Program-made: the position numbers and the translations under genes
The notes under the pieces: generated by a model
Database searches by the model: none
The model's input: the letters and a program-made list of their open reading frames with translations, nothing else
Told to the model about the DNA's origin: nothing
DNA from: Oxalobacteraceae bacterium UBA6018
Lineage (GTDB): Bacteria > Pseudomonadota > Gammaproteobacteria > Burkholderiales > Burkholderiaceae_D
Direction: 5' to 3'
Assembly (NCBI GenBank): GCA_002428015.1
Contig: DIZW01000031.1
Coordinates: 24,080-61,144, forward strand
Length of the DNA stretch: 37,065 nucleotides
Part shown: in pieces, positions 7,928 to 16,116 of the stretch
Layout of the letters: the number at the start of each line of letters is the position of its first letter
Numbering within the stretch: position 1 is the first letter of the stretch

Positions 7928-8467
7928 CTAGTGGGCCAGCAGGCGCTCCAGCAGCGCGTCCGGCTGCGCTTCGACCATCATCAGCGCCGCGTGCCGTTCG
8001 GCGATGAAGCCCTCGCCGCGCGCGTGGCCGATGAAACCGACCAGCGCATCGTAGTAGCCGTCCACATTGAGCACACCGACCGGCTTGTCGTGGATGCCCA
8101 GCTGCGACCAGGTCAGCATCTCGAACAGCTCCTCGAGCGTACCCATCCCCCCGGGCATGGCGATGAATGCGTCGGCCAGGCGCGCCATCATCGCCTTGCG
8201 CTCGTGCATATCCTCGACCACGAACAGCTCCGTGAGGCCGGCATGGCCGACCTCGCGCGCCATCAGCGCGCGCGGAATCACGCCGTACACCATCCCGCCA
8301 AGGCGCAGCACCTCGTCGGCGATGACACCCATCAGGCCCACGTTACCGCCGCCGTACACCAGCGCCAGGCCGCGCTCGACCAGCGCCGCGCCCATCGCCC
8401 GCGCCGCGTCCGCGTAGCGTGCCGAGACGCCGTGGGAGGCCCCGCAATAGACTGCGATCGACTTCAT
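7928..8467 (-). CDS. LOG-family nucleotide 5'-monophosphate phosphoribohydrolase
   Basis: A 179-residue cytoplasmic Rossmann-fold protein of the LOG/TIGR00730 family, whose members cleave the base from nucleoside monophosphates (in plants and some bacteria, activating cytokinins). The family signatures are present: YGGGNVGLMG near the N-terminus and PGGMGTLEELFEMLTW in the middle, which carries the PGGxGTxxE motif. The frame is open further upstream, but that part overlaps the TetR gene in another frame. The ATG at 8467 gives the usual family N-terminus MKSIAVYCG. It overlaps the TetR stop as TGATG, so it is translationally coupled. It ends convergent with the diguanylate cyclase gene, 40 bases away. 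Confidence 0.88.
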   Translation of the reverse strand: MKSIAVYCGASHGVSARYADAARAMGAALVERGLALVYGGGNVGLMGVIADEVLRLGGMVYGVIPRALMAREVGHAGLTELFVVEDMHERKAMMARLADAFIAMPGGMGTLEELFEMLTWSQLGIHDKPVGVLNVDGYYDALVGFIGHARGEGFIAERHAALMMVEAQPDALLERLLAH

Positions 8468-9171
8468 CAAATTGATCCCTGCTTGATTTTCTTGAGATAT
8501 TCCTCGGCCAGCTTCTGGAACAACAGGTGCGTGTCGCCGCGCAGATAAGGGCCGATCTGGGACAGCACCTGGTAGCAGCCGCGCGCCAGCGCGTCCGACA
8601 TGGCCTGCTGCTCGGTGTACTTGCGCGGATTGCGCACGTACTCGTACGACAGCCAGTAGGTCGCCACCACCACCATATTGGTCGCCATCGCATCGATCTC
8701 GGCGTCGGACGCCTCCATCGACTTTTCGCTGCGCAGATCTTCGCACAAGGCCTTGGCGACCTTGATCTTGTGCGCCAGGATCTGCTTGAAATGCAGCTCC
8801 AGCTTGCGGTTGCGCGAGAGCAGATCGTTCAGGTCGCGGTAGAAGAAGCGATAACGCCAGATCAGCTCGAACATCAGGTGCAGGTAGAGCCACACGTCCT
8901 CGATGTTGGACCGGCGCGTCACCGGCACTGTAAGGATGCGCTCGATCTCGGTCTCGAACTGCGCGAAGATCGAGTTGACGATATCGTCCTTGTTGCGAAA
9001 GTGGTAGTACAGGTTACCGGGCGAGATGTTCATCTCCTCGGCGATCACGGTGGTGGTGATATTCGGTTCGCCGAACTCGTTAAACAGGCGCAGCGACAAT
9101 TCGAGGATACGTTCGCGGGTGCGGCGTGGCGCTTTTTGTAGCATGTCGGGCGGCTCTCCGTTGGCTCTCAT
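8467..9171 (-). CDS. TetR/AcrR-family transcriptional regulator
   Basis: A 234-residue DNA-binding regulator. The N-terminal TetR helix-turn-helix is clear (ITTTVIAEEMNISPGNLYYHF, then RNKDDI), followed by an all-helical ligand and dimerisation domain. The start at 9171 is supported by AAGGTGG seven bases upstream; a further in-frame ATG at 9198 has no such site. The gene lies 61 bases after a phasin gene and is coupled to the LOG gene. PHA clusters of Pseudomonas also pair a TetR activator (PhaD) with phasins, so control of the phasin is a reasonable guess, but the ligand and targets are unknown. Confidence 0.85.
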   Translation of the reverse strand: MRANGEPPDMLQKAPRRTRERILELSLRLFNEFGEPNITTTVIAEEMNISPGNLYYHFRNKDDIVNSIFAQFETEIERILTVPVTRRSNIEDVWLYLHLMFELIWRYRFFYRDLNDLLSRNRKLELHFKQILAHKIKVAKALCEDLRSEKSMEASDAEIDAMATNMVVVATYWLSYEYVRNPRKYTEQQAMSDALARGCYQVLSQIGPYLRGDTHLLFQKLAEEYLKKIKQGSI

Positions 9172-9232
9172 TGTTGTTCCACCTTGTACTCCAAGCATAC
9201 CACCGAACAGCGGCGTTCCGGGCAGGCGGCCA

Positions 9233-9916
9233 TCAGCGCGTGCTCTTCGCGGCAGCCGTCTTCCTGGCGCCGGTCTTGGCGCTGGCCTTCACGGCGCCGG
9301 CATTGACAGCGCCAACGGCCTTTTTGACACTTGCCTTCGCGGCCGGCTTAGTTGCTGGCTTGGTGGCCGGCTTAGTGGCCGGCTTAGTGGCCGACTTAGT
9401 TGCCGACTTAGTTGCCGGCTCTTTGGCCGCCTTGGCGACCGGCTGGGTTACCGGCTTAGCCGCCAGCTTGGTCGCCGGCTTGAGCGCAGCCTTGCGCGGT
9501 CGGGGCTGCGCGCCGCCCAGCCCCAGCACCGCAAGGCTGAGCTGCTCGATGCGTAGAGTCAGCTGCTGGATGTCGTGCTGGGTCGGCACGCCGATGGTCG
9601 CGAGCGCGCGCGCGACCCGGTCCTCGAACACCTGCTCGAGCGTATCGAACGAACCGGAGGCCTCGCGCCGCACGCCCTCGGCAGCCTGTTCGATCGCCTC
9701 GCCCACCCCGCCCATGCTCTCGTCGGCCAGGGTGCGCGAACGCTGCTGCAGGCTGGTGCCCTCCTTGACCAGTGTGCGAAACACCCCGCTGCCCTCCTGC
9801 TGCGCCTTGGCGAACGCGCCCAGGCCGGCCTGCCAGATCTGCTGGGCCGAGGTGCGCACGAAGTCAGCCAGTTGCTGGTCGTCGGTGCTGGCGAGTGGCT
9901 TGGTTTTCTTGCCCAT
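9233..9916 (-). CDS. phasin (PhaF/PhaI-like) with histone-like Lys/Ala/Pro tail
   Basis: A 227-residue polyhydroxyalkanoate granule-associated protein. Residues 1-125 form the phasin domain, a mainly helical amphipathic region with the typical DFVRTSAQQIWQAGLGAFAKAQQEG start and a VFEDRVARALATIGVPTQHDI segment. Residues 135-227 form a strongly basic tail of KPAT/KSAT-type repeats, like the histone H1-like tail of PhaF, which binds DNA non-specifically and helps share granules between daughter cells. GGAG precedes the ATG. No PHA synthase is in the window. It is probably co-transcribed with the TetR and LOG genes that follow. Confidence 0.85.
   Translation of the reverse strand: MGKKTKPLASTDDQQLADFVRTSAQQIWQAGLGAFAKAQQEGSGVFRTLVKEGTSLQQRSRTLADESMGGVGEAIEQAAEGVRREASGSFDTLEQVFEDRVARALATIGVPTQHDIQQLTLRIEQLSLAVLGLGGAQPRPRKAALKPATKLAAKPVTQPVAKAAKEPATKSATKSATKPATKPATKPATKPAAKASVKKAVGAVNAGAVKASAKTGARKTAAAKSTR
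9341..9424. repeat. 12-base tandem repeat in the phasin tail
   Basis: Seven consecutive 12-base units related to GGCCGGCTTAGT encode the four-residue repeats KPAT/KSAT on minus. Degenerate units continue to about 9484. Copy number probably varies between strains. Confidence 0.75.
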
Positions 9917-9996
9917 GAATGGCTCCGGTGAAGTATGAACGATGGCGACGCTGCATTCTAGAGCCCAAAACTAGAAGCAGGGTTCTAAAGCCGCAC

Positions 9997-10647
9997 TCAA
10001 GGCGGCTGGCAGCTCACGTTCCATGGATCGAGGTCGGCGCCGCTCTTGCGCAGCCAAACCTGGGCCGTCGTATTGCGGTCGCTGCGAAAGATCAGTCCGG
10101 CCATCTCCTCGCCTCCTGCACCGGCGCCGCCGTTGCCGACGTCCAGCGCCACCAGCGCGAAGGGGAAGGAGCGCTGGCTGGCGCAGGCGCTGCTGCCGGC
10201 CATGATCAGGCGCGCGCGCGGCAGCAGGGCCGGCGCGTGCGCGAGCAGCGCGATCACATCGCTGTCGGGCATGCGCTGCATCAGCTCGACCGGCGCGGCG
10301 GGTGTAACGCAAGCGCCACGCGCAAGCCACACGAACTGCCTGGGACGATCGGCCGCAAGCCAGGCCTTGTCGTAGCTGAAATCGATGCGCGTCATGCGGC
10401 ACAGCGGCGTCAAGCCGCGCCGCGGCGCCGACTCCACGCTGGCGGCGACCGACCACGGCGCGGCCGGCCCGGCGTGTGTGATCGCAAAGCGCGGCTGGGC
10501 CTCGTGATCGTTGGGAAAGCGCTGCTGGTAGTAGGCGTGAAAGGCCTTCAGCTCGGCCGCGCTGGGCGCGCGCGCCTCGGCGCCGAAGGCCACCGCCGGC
10601 AGCAGCGTGCACAGGGCGGCGAGCGTGATCAAGGTCGGTGCGGTCAT
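9997..10647 (-). CDS. secreted protein of unknown function
   Basis: A 216-residue protein with a signal peptide (TLITLAALCTLLPAVAFGA) and no domain I recognise. The mature part has scattered Cys residues (LCRMTRIDF, RGACVTP, SSACASQ, VSCQPP), compatible with disulfides in the periplasm. I chose the ATG at 10647 because it places the hydrophobic segment at the N-terminus; the frame is open to 10686. TATAAT lies six bases before this ATG, which could give a nearly leaderless transcript, but no good -35 is visible. The gene lies 35 bases after the carotenoid oxygenase and may belong to its operon. Confidence 0.65.
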   Translation of the reverse strand: MTAPTLITLAALCTLLPAVAFGAEARAPSAAELKAFHAYYQQRFPNDHEAQPRFAITHAGPAAPWSVAASVESAPRRGLTPLCRMTRIDFSYDKAWLAADRPRQFVWLARGACVTPAAPVELMQRMPDSDVIALLAHAPALLPRARLIMAGSSACASQRSFPFALVALDVGNGGAGAGGEEMAGLIFRSDRNTTAQVWLRKSGADLDPWNVSCQPP

Positions 10648-10682
10648 CGCCCGATTATACGGCGTCCCATGCGCAGGCTCCG

Positions 10683-12167
10683 TCACGCCGGCGCGAAGTT
10701 CCCGTGGAAGCAGTACGGCGCCCGATACGCCAGCCGCGCCAGCGCCAGCGGGCCATGGCTCACGTGCGCGGCGTCGAACACGGTCAGCACGGTTTCGCCG
10801 CCACGCGTGTCCTGGGCCGCCCCGACCAGATAGCCGTCGGTCTCGGAACGCGCGCCCGTGCGCGGCACGAGGATGTGCTCCTCCACCTGCCAGCCCGCGT
10901 CGAAGCGGAAGCTGTCCACCTTGCCGCTGTCGGTATCGACCAGGTTGACCGTGTCGAACAAGAGCGCTGGCCGCACGCGCGAACTGCTCAGCAGCGCCAG
11001 CTTGCGGTGGCGGCTCGACACCGTCTGCGGCGCCACGCGCGGAAACTCGCTCGGCCCGAACAGGCGCGCCACGCTCGCCTTGCCGCTGGCGTAATCGAGC
11101 CTCACCTGCGCCGTGTAGCTTTGCGAGACATCGCCGACGGGGCGCTCGCCGCGCATCAGCCGTCCCAGGTCGGCCAGGATCTCGCCGTCATGCAGCACCA
11201 CGTCAAAGCGCGTGGTCGCGCCATCGTCGAACGCGTTCCCGAAGTGGAAGGCCATATGTGGCGCCAGTTCGAACACCTGGCGTACCTGCAGCGTGGCCTT
11301 GTCGACGACGACCGCGCGCAGCGGCCGCGCATCGGTGCCGGCGCCGGCCCAGTGATGCTCCTCGGCGAAGCTCTTGCCTTCCTCCCGCCGCACATCGTAG
11401 GGCGGCACAAGGAAGATCAAATGGCGCGCGCTGACCGCGAAGTCATGCACCATCGCCAGCGCGGGGACCGTCACCACGCCGGCCGCCAGCACGCCGCCGT
11501 CGGCGCCGATCCGGTACAGCGCCAGCTTGTCGCCACCGGGCAGCGCGCCGAAGTTCCACATGCCGCCGTCCGGATCGCGTTTCGGGTGCGCCGAAAACGG
11601 CATCGATTTGAGATCCTCGCGCCAGGTCTTGATCCCGATGGTCTCGAGCGTGTCCGGCGCGAGCTCCGTGGCCGATCCCCCTTCCCACAGCGCGTACAGG
11701 CGGCCGTTGAATGGCACAAGATTGGTATTGGCCGCGTTCATCGTGTCGTTGGTCTTGACGGCGCCGCGCCCCACGAAGGTGCCGAACGACGGATATAGGA
11801 ACTGCCCTGCCGCCGACTCGTCGACGAAGCGCTGGGTCTGCACGAAGCGGCCGCGATGGTTCACCTTCCCGTCCAAAATCTGCCAGCGCTGGGCGAAGCC
11901 GTCGCCGTCGAACCAGTGGCGATAGCGTTCACCGCCAAGCTCGAAGCGGCCGGGCCCGTTGCGATAAAAAGTCCCGTTCAGGTCCCGCGGCAGGCGTCCG
12001 CTCACGAGCGCCATGCCGGCCTGTTCGCCGGTGCTGTCGGCGAATACGGAAAGGCTGGGGTAGCGTTCGAGGGCGGCGTGGAAGCGGCGCAAGGTGTCGG
12101 CGTCGGCCATGGCCCGCCCCGATGCCAGGCCGAGCGCGCCCAGCTGCAATACGTGGCGGCGCTTCAT
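10683..12167 (-). CDS. carotenoid oxygenase (RPE65/CCD family) with Tat-like signal
   Basis: A 494-residue member of the carotenoid cleavage oxygenase family, non-haem iron enzymes that split conjugated double bases of carotenoids, stilbenes or lignin-derived compounds with O2. The four iron-binding histidines fit well: His194 (SAHPKRDPDG), His241 (MVHDF), His308 (FHFGN) and His488 (CFHGNF). FYRNGPGRFELGG near the N-terminus is also typical. The N-terminus MKRRHVLQLGALGLASG resembles a twin-arginine signal, suggesting export after cofactor loading; many bacterial members are cytoplasmic. Its ATG overlaps the DUF2141 stop (ATGA), so the two proteins are made together. The substrate is unknown. 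Confidence 0.9.
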   Translation of the reverse strand: MKRRHVLQLGALGLASGRAMADADTLRRFHAALERYPSLSVFADSTGEQAGMALVSGRLPRDLNGTFYRNGPGRFELGGERYRHWFDGDGFAQRWQILDGKVNHRGRFVQTQRFVDESAAGQFLYPSFGTFVGRGAVKTNDTMNAANTNLVPFNGRLYALWEGGSATELAPDTLETIGIKTWREDLKSMPFSAHPKRDPDGGMWNFGALPGGDKLALYRIGADGGVLAAGVVTVPALAMVHDFAVSARHLIFLVPPYDVRREEGKSFAEEHHWAGAGTDARPLRAVVVDKATLQVRQVFELAPHMAFHFGNAFDDGATTRFDVVLHDGEILADLGRLMRGERPVGDVSQSYTAQVRLDYASGKASVARLFGPSEFPRVAPQTVSSRHRKLALLSSSRVRPALLFDTVNLVDTDSGKVDSFRFDAGWQVEEHILVPRTGARSETDGYLVGAAQDTRGGETVLTVFDAAHVSHGPLALARLAYRAPYCFHGNFAPA

Positions 12168-12583
12168 CGCAGGCTCACACGCAGGTCGGCGCCGCCGGCG
12201 GGCAGCGCGAATTTCGCCTGCGCGAAGGTCGGCGGGCCCATCTGGCCCATCGCATTATTGCTGAAGGCGTAAGGCTCGATCGGAATGCCCATCAGATTCA
12301 TGTCCAGCTTACCGTTGCCGTTGGCGTCATGATAGGCGGCGAGCGCGTACTCGCCTTCCGGCAGATCCGTGAAGACGGCCGTCACGCCCTCCTTCAATGC
12401 CGGCAGCGCCTGGCTGGCGACTGGTTTCTTCATGAACGTATCGGCTGCGTTAAACAGCGAGATCATGACCGTCCCCTGCGCGGCCTTCACGTCGTCAATG
12501 TGCACGCTGAGCGTGCCGGCCCGTGCCGCGCCGGCCCACAGCATGGCGAGCGACATCAGCGTTGCGCAAATATTCGAGTTCAT
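12164..12583 (-). CDS. DUF2141 exported small protein
   Basis: A 139-residue exported protein of the DUF2141 family. A signal peptide (MNSNICATLMSLAMLWAGAARA) precedes one beta-rich domain with the hallmark segments LFNAADTFM, DLPEGEYALAAYHDANGNGKLD and MGIPIEPYAFSNN. The start at 12583 has an excellent GGAG five bases upstream; the frame is open to 12751 without support. The family function is unknown. DUF2141 genes are often seen near carotenoid or terpenoid genes, which agrees with the ATGA-coupled carotenoid oxygenase here. It may carry or present a hydrophobic substrate (speculative). Confidence 0.85.
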   Translation of the reverse strand: MNSNICATLMSLAMLWAGAARAGTLSVHIDDVKAAQGTVMISLFNAADTFMKKPVASQALPALKEGVTAVFTDLPEGEYALAAYHDANGNGKLDMNLMGIPIEPYAFSNNAMGQMGPPTFAQAKFALPAGGADLRVSLR

Positions 12584-12726
12584 TTCTTCTCCAGGTGTGT
12601 AGCGGAAGACACACTGTAGAGACGAACGAAGGGCTCGGACGCCCGCTGCGACGAAACAGCCGCCATGGGCGCGAAACGCCGCTGACGCGACGTGAACGCA
12701 GTCCTGCCCAGGGCACAAATAGGGGT

Positions 12727-12834
12727 GGGGTCGGAGGCGACAATTAGACACGAACCCATCCGTAGATCGCGTTGAACGGCTGAGGCCGTGTCCGATTTTC
12801 GCCTCCGACCCCGATGATCGGACACGGCCTCAGC
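12727..12834. repeat. two interleaved perfect inverted repeats
   Basis: Repeat A (12727-12740, 14 bases) has its perfect reverse complement at 12799-12812. Repeat B (12779-12796, 18 bases) has its perfect reverse complement at 12817-12834. The order A-B-A'-B' means the hairpins are mutually exclusive or could form a pseudoknot in RNA. No T-run follows either arm. The element fills the gap between the PEP-CTERM-like gene and the DUF2141 gene, both on minus. Confidence 0.75.
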
Positions 12835-12868
12835 GGTGCAAACGCGCGCGCGGCGGGTTCAGGAAGGA

Positions 12869-13480
12869 TCAGCGTTGGCGCCTTCGCGCCGCCAGCGCAA
12901 GCAGCGCCAGCGCGCTGAGCGCCAGGGTCGGTGGCGTCGGCACGTTGGACGGCGGCGGTACCATCGGCTCCACCACCAAATTGTCGAGCGCGTAATAGCC
13001 GGTGATCCCGCCCGTGCTGAGCACTTCGAGCGCGCCGAAGCGCAAGCTCTTGAGGTCTTCAAAACCGCTCAACGCGAACGTCTGAAAGCGGTCGGTGACG
13101 GTCAGGCTCTGGCTGACCTGACCGCCGCCCACCAACAAGCCCGTCACGGTAATCCGGTTGGGCGACGCGTCGGCGAAAAAGCTAGTGCCCAGGTCGACGC
13201 TGAACGCCGAAAATGGCGCACTGGTGGCGTCTTTTACCTCCAGTACGCTGCTGCCCTCGACCAGGATGCTTGTGCCATTGTTAGCGTTTTGGGTGTCGTC
13301 CTGAGGGCCATAGACGCATTGATAAAAATCGTTGCCAGTGAAGGTGAATCCGCCCGATGTGATGGGCGAGAGCGTGCAAGCGACGGAGCCGACATCGGCA
13401 AAATCAATCACGGCCGCCTGTGCCGGCACGTACAGCGTAAACGCCCATGCGCAGGCGATTGTCGCAAGTTGTCTCAGCAT
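12869..13480 (-). CDS. PEP-CTERM-like exported protein
   Basis: A 203-residue exported protein. The start at 13480 has AAGGGGAA upstream and gives the signal peptide MLRQLATIACAWAFTLYVPAQA. The middle is beta-rich and Thr/Ser/Gly-rich, with two Cys early in the mature part. The C-terminus has the three parts of an exosortase sorting signal: a proline motif (VPTPP in place of the usual VPEP), a hydrophobic helix (TLALSALALLALA) and a basic end (ARRRQR). Exosortase would remove this tail during surface export, usually linked to exopolysaccharide production. No exosortase gene lies in the window. The function is unknown. Confidence 0.75.
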   Translation of the reverse strand: MLRQLATIACAWAFTLYVPAQAAVIDFADVGSVACTLSPITSGGFTFTGNDFYQCVYGPQDDTQNANNGTSILVEGSSVLEVKDATSAPFSAFSVDLGTSFFADASPNRITVTGLLVGGGQVSQSLTVTDRFQTFALSGFEDLKSLRFGALEVLSTGGITGYYALDNLVVEPMVPPPSNVPTPPTLALSALALLALAARRRQR

Positions 13481-13636
13481 AATGTATTTCCCCTTTGTAA
13501 AAACAACAAACATGACAAAAATACCAAGCAAGATCCGTACCCCTCATTGAATCTGATATTTATCAAGTGCATAGCCCAGGCCGTCGCTCCGCAATGTAAA
13601 GAACTCCGACACCATGCGCTGGCAAGCGGTGCCCGC

Positions 13637-14613
13637 ATGTGCCAGACTGCACCTTTTTCTGCGAAAGCGACGATGTGGATCGGCGTACTCTGCGGCCTTG
13701 GTGCCGGCGCGATGTGGGGGCTGGTGTTTCTGATGCCTGCCTGGCTGGCCGGGTTCGCGCCGCTTGAACTGGCGTTCGGCCGCTACCTGGCCTACGGCGC
13801 GATCGCGCTGCTGCTGATGCTGCCGCGCCTGGGCACGCTGCTGGGCGGCTGGGACGCGCCGACTATTGGGCGCTGCTGCGCCACGCCCTCTCCGGCAATA
13901 TCGTGTACTACGTCCTGCTCGCGCTCGGCGTCAAGCTGGCCGGGGTCGCGCCCACCTCGCTGATCATCGGCCTGCTGCCAGTCTCGGTGACCTTGATGGG
14001 CCGCGCAGACCATGGCGCCGTGCCCTTGCGGCGCCTGGCCTGGCCGCTCGCCATGGCCGCCGCCGGAATCGCCTGCATCAATGCCGACCTGCTCCTGGCC
14101 CAGCCTGCGGGCTCGGCGCGCCCGGCCGGCGGCCTGACCGGCATGCTGTGCGCGGGCGGCGCCCTGCTGTGCTGGACCTGGTACGCCATCGACAACGCGC
14201 GTTTTCTCAAGCGCAGCCCTGGCTTTTCCAGCGCTGAATGGTCGGCCCTGTACGGCATGGCCAGCGGCGCCATCGCGCTGCTGATCGGCCTGGCCGCGCT
14301 GGCGCTGGGCTACCGGGGCGGCGCCGTCATCGCCACGCGCGACTGGCACACCTTCTGGCTGGCCAATGGCGTCCTGGCGCTGGGCGCCTCGGTGATCGGC
14401 AACCACTTGTGGAATATCGCCAGCCGGCGCGTGCCGGTCACCTTGTCGGGCCAGCTGATTTTGTTCGAGACCTTGTTCGCCCTGCTGTACGGCTTCCTCT
14501 ACCAGCATCGCCTGCCGCGCCCGCTCGAAGCCCTGTCCATCGTCCTGCTGGCCGGCGGTGTGCTGTGGGCCGTGCGCGCCCACGCAACACATGCGCCCCT
14601 GGTGCCGGAATAG
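13637..14613 (+). pseudogene. EamA/DMT-family transporter, frameshifted
   Basis: Two reading frames together make one ten-helix drug/metabolite-type exporter. The first part (from ATG 13637 or 13673) encodes MWIGVLCGLGAGAMWGLVFLMP and runs to about LLGGWDAP near 13860. The second frame continues from DYWALLRHALSGNIVYYVLL to the stop at 14613. The match at the junction fits loss of one C in GCGCC(C)GACTATTGG around 13855-13862. As written the gene is broken: the first frame runs into an unrelated 13963 end and the second has no proper N-terminus. This may be a true mutation or a sequencing error. Substrate unknown. Confidence 0.8.
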
Positions 14614-14819
14614 ATTGTGTCTTTTCCGTGAGTCATTGCCCTCGAAAAATGATGCAATTTAAGCTAGCTGATCGGTAATCCAGTCCTACACGGATGTTGC
14701 GAGTGCGCTTACTCAATTTAACAATCAAGGCGACTAAGATGGCCTCACTTGCTCGCGGCACTGTGTTTTTTACACGGAATACGTGAGGAGTACTTTCCAA
14801 TTACAAAGGAGTACACATC

Positions 14820-15215
14820 ATGGCTAGCAATAACCAAGGCGGCAACAAGGGTAACAATCAATCGGGCAACCAGGGCGGCAATCGCGGCGGCAACAATCAA
14901 AGCGATACCAGCAACCGCGGCTTCGCATCGATGGACCCACAGCAACAACGTGAAATCGCCTCCGAAGGCGGACGCGCCGCCCACGCTTCCGGCAACGCCC
15001 ATGAGTTCACCTCGGAAGAGGCACGCGAGGCCGGCAAGCTGAGCCACAGTGGCGGCAACCGCCAGAGCGATTCCGGCAATAGCTCCCGCTCGAGCTCCAG
15101 CTCAAGTGGCAACAAGCAAAGTGACGCTAGCTCCGGCAGCAACAAGCAAAGCGATTCCGGCAGCGGTTCCCGCTCGGGCGGCAACATGTCGTCCAGCAAG
15201 ACGCATTCGAAATAA
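14820..15215 (+). CDS. KGG-motif stress protein (Con-10/YciG-like)
   Basis: A 131-residue hydrophilic, mostly disordered protein. Two KGG-type motifs are seen: GFASMDPQQQREIASEGGRAAH and HEFTSEEAREAGKLSH, joined by low-complexity Asn/Gly-rich (N-terminus) and Ser/Gly/Lys-rich (C-terminus) stretches. Such proteins (Con-10, YciG, GsiB-like) are induced by starvation, desiccation or general stress. The mechanism is unclear. AAAGGAG eight bases before the ATG is a strong ribosome-binding site. The gene stands alone, with a strong hairpin after it. Confidence 0.85.
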   Translation: MASNNQGGNKGNNQSGNQGGNRGGNNQSDTSNRGFASMDPQQQREIASEGGRAAHASGNAHEFTSEEAREAGKLSHSGGNRQSDSGNSSRSSSSSSGNKQSDASSGSNKQSDSGSGSRSGGNMSSSKTHSK

Positions 15216-15254
15216 GCCCGCGTAATCCGCATCCGTAAGCCGCTCCCGTAGCGA

Positions 15255-15280
15255 GATAGCCCACGTGCGCGTGGGCTATC
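15255..15280. terminator. hairpin between convergent genes
   Basis: An 11-bp perfect stem (15255-15265 with 15270-15280) and a TGCG loop lie between the KGG gene (plus) and the SDR gene (minus). It is followed on plus only by GGCGTTT, so the T-run is weak. It probably limits read-through both ways. Confidence 0.45.
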
Positions 15281-15285
15281 GGCGT

Positions 15286-16005
15286 TTACAGGGAGCGCAC
15301 GTCCTCCACCGGATTGGCGCCAAAGCGTTCGCTCAGGGCGTAATCGACCAGGTGGACCGCGCACTGCGCCGGCGCCGTCAATTCCCCGTCGCGCTGCAGA
15401 TCGATGAAGCGCTGGCGCGCCGGGAACAGGTCGCTCGAGCTGTGCCGGATCTCCGCCTGCATGGGCGTGTCGACGACCCCTGGCGCCAGGCTGCAGATGC
15501 GCAGGCCGGGCTGGGCGTCCAGCGCCACCGCGCGCGCATGCTGGTCCAGCGCCGCCTTGGTCGCGCAATACACGCTCCAGCCGGCGTAGGCCGCGCGCCC
15601 CGCTCCGCTCGACACATGCACGATGCGGCGCTCGCCCGCCAGGCGCGCCAGCGCCGCCGCCAGCATCAGCGGCGCGCCCACATTGAGGGCGATCGCCTGC
15701 CCGACGGCCGCCACATCCTGGTGCGGCAAGGCACCGATCGGCTGCACCGTGCCGGCGTTATTGAACAGCAGCGCGACCCGGCTGCCACGGAAAAAATCGG
15801 TCAGCGCGGGGCCTTCCAGCCAGCGCGCCAGCGCCGCGTTGTCGGCCAGGTCCAGCGCCACCTCGTCGATCAGCGCCGGATAGCGCGCCGCCAGCGCGGG
15901 CGCGCCGCCCCGCGCCAGGCCCAGCACCGCGATGCCGCGCCGCGCCAGCTCCTCGGCCAGGGCCGCGCCGAGCCCCTTGGTATGTCCGCTCACGATCGCC
16001 TTCAT
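15286..16005 (-). CDS. SDR-family NAD(P)-dependent oxidoreductase
   Basis: A 239-residue classical short-chain dehydrogenase/reductase. It has the nucleotide-binding GxxxGxG (Gly7, Gly11, Gly13), NNAG (82-85), the catalytic Ser in VSSG (about 132-133) and YxxxK (Tyr146, Lys150). The overall length and PGVVDTPMQ segment fit the sepiapterin-reductase-like or benzil-reductase-like group, but the substrate cannot be told. GAGGG upstream supports the ATG. It is divergent from the EcsC gene 111 bases away and convergent with the KGG gene. No coenzyme preference is claimed. Confidence 0.88.
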   Translation of the reverse strand: MKAIVSGHTKGLGAALAEELARRGIAVLGLARGGAPALAARYPALIDEVALDLADNAALARWLEGPALTDFFRGSRVALLFNNAGTVQPIGALPHQDVAAVGQAIALNVGAPLMLAAALARLAGERRIVHVSSGAGRAAYAGWSVYCATKAALDQHARAVALDAQPGLRICSLAPGVVDTPMQAEIRHSSSDLFPARQRFIDLQRDGELTAPAQCAVHLVDYALSERFGANPVEDVRSL

Positions 16006-16116
16006 CCATCCCTCGCCATGCCAATAGTGAGCGCCATGATACGCCAGCGCCAGGCGGACGCCGGCACCGCTTCGCTGTCGCTATACTGGGCCTGTCACCA
16101 CCACCGGGCCAACCGC

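Noticed and set aside
8468..8893. upstream part of the LOG frame
   Set aside because: Overlaps the TetR gene in another frame; the family N-terminus starts at 8467.
9341..9484. short tandem repeats resembling a CRISPR array
   Set aside because: The 12-base units have no spacers and encode the phasin's basic tail.
12836..13636. upstream part of the transporter's first frame
   Set aside because: Antisense to the PEP-CTERM-like gene; no membrane helices before 13673.
16021..16116. TATACT near 16082 as a promoter for the EcsC gene
   Set aside because: No -35 element at workable spacing, so not listed as a feature.
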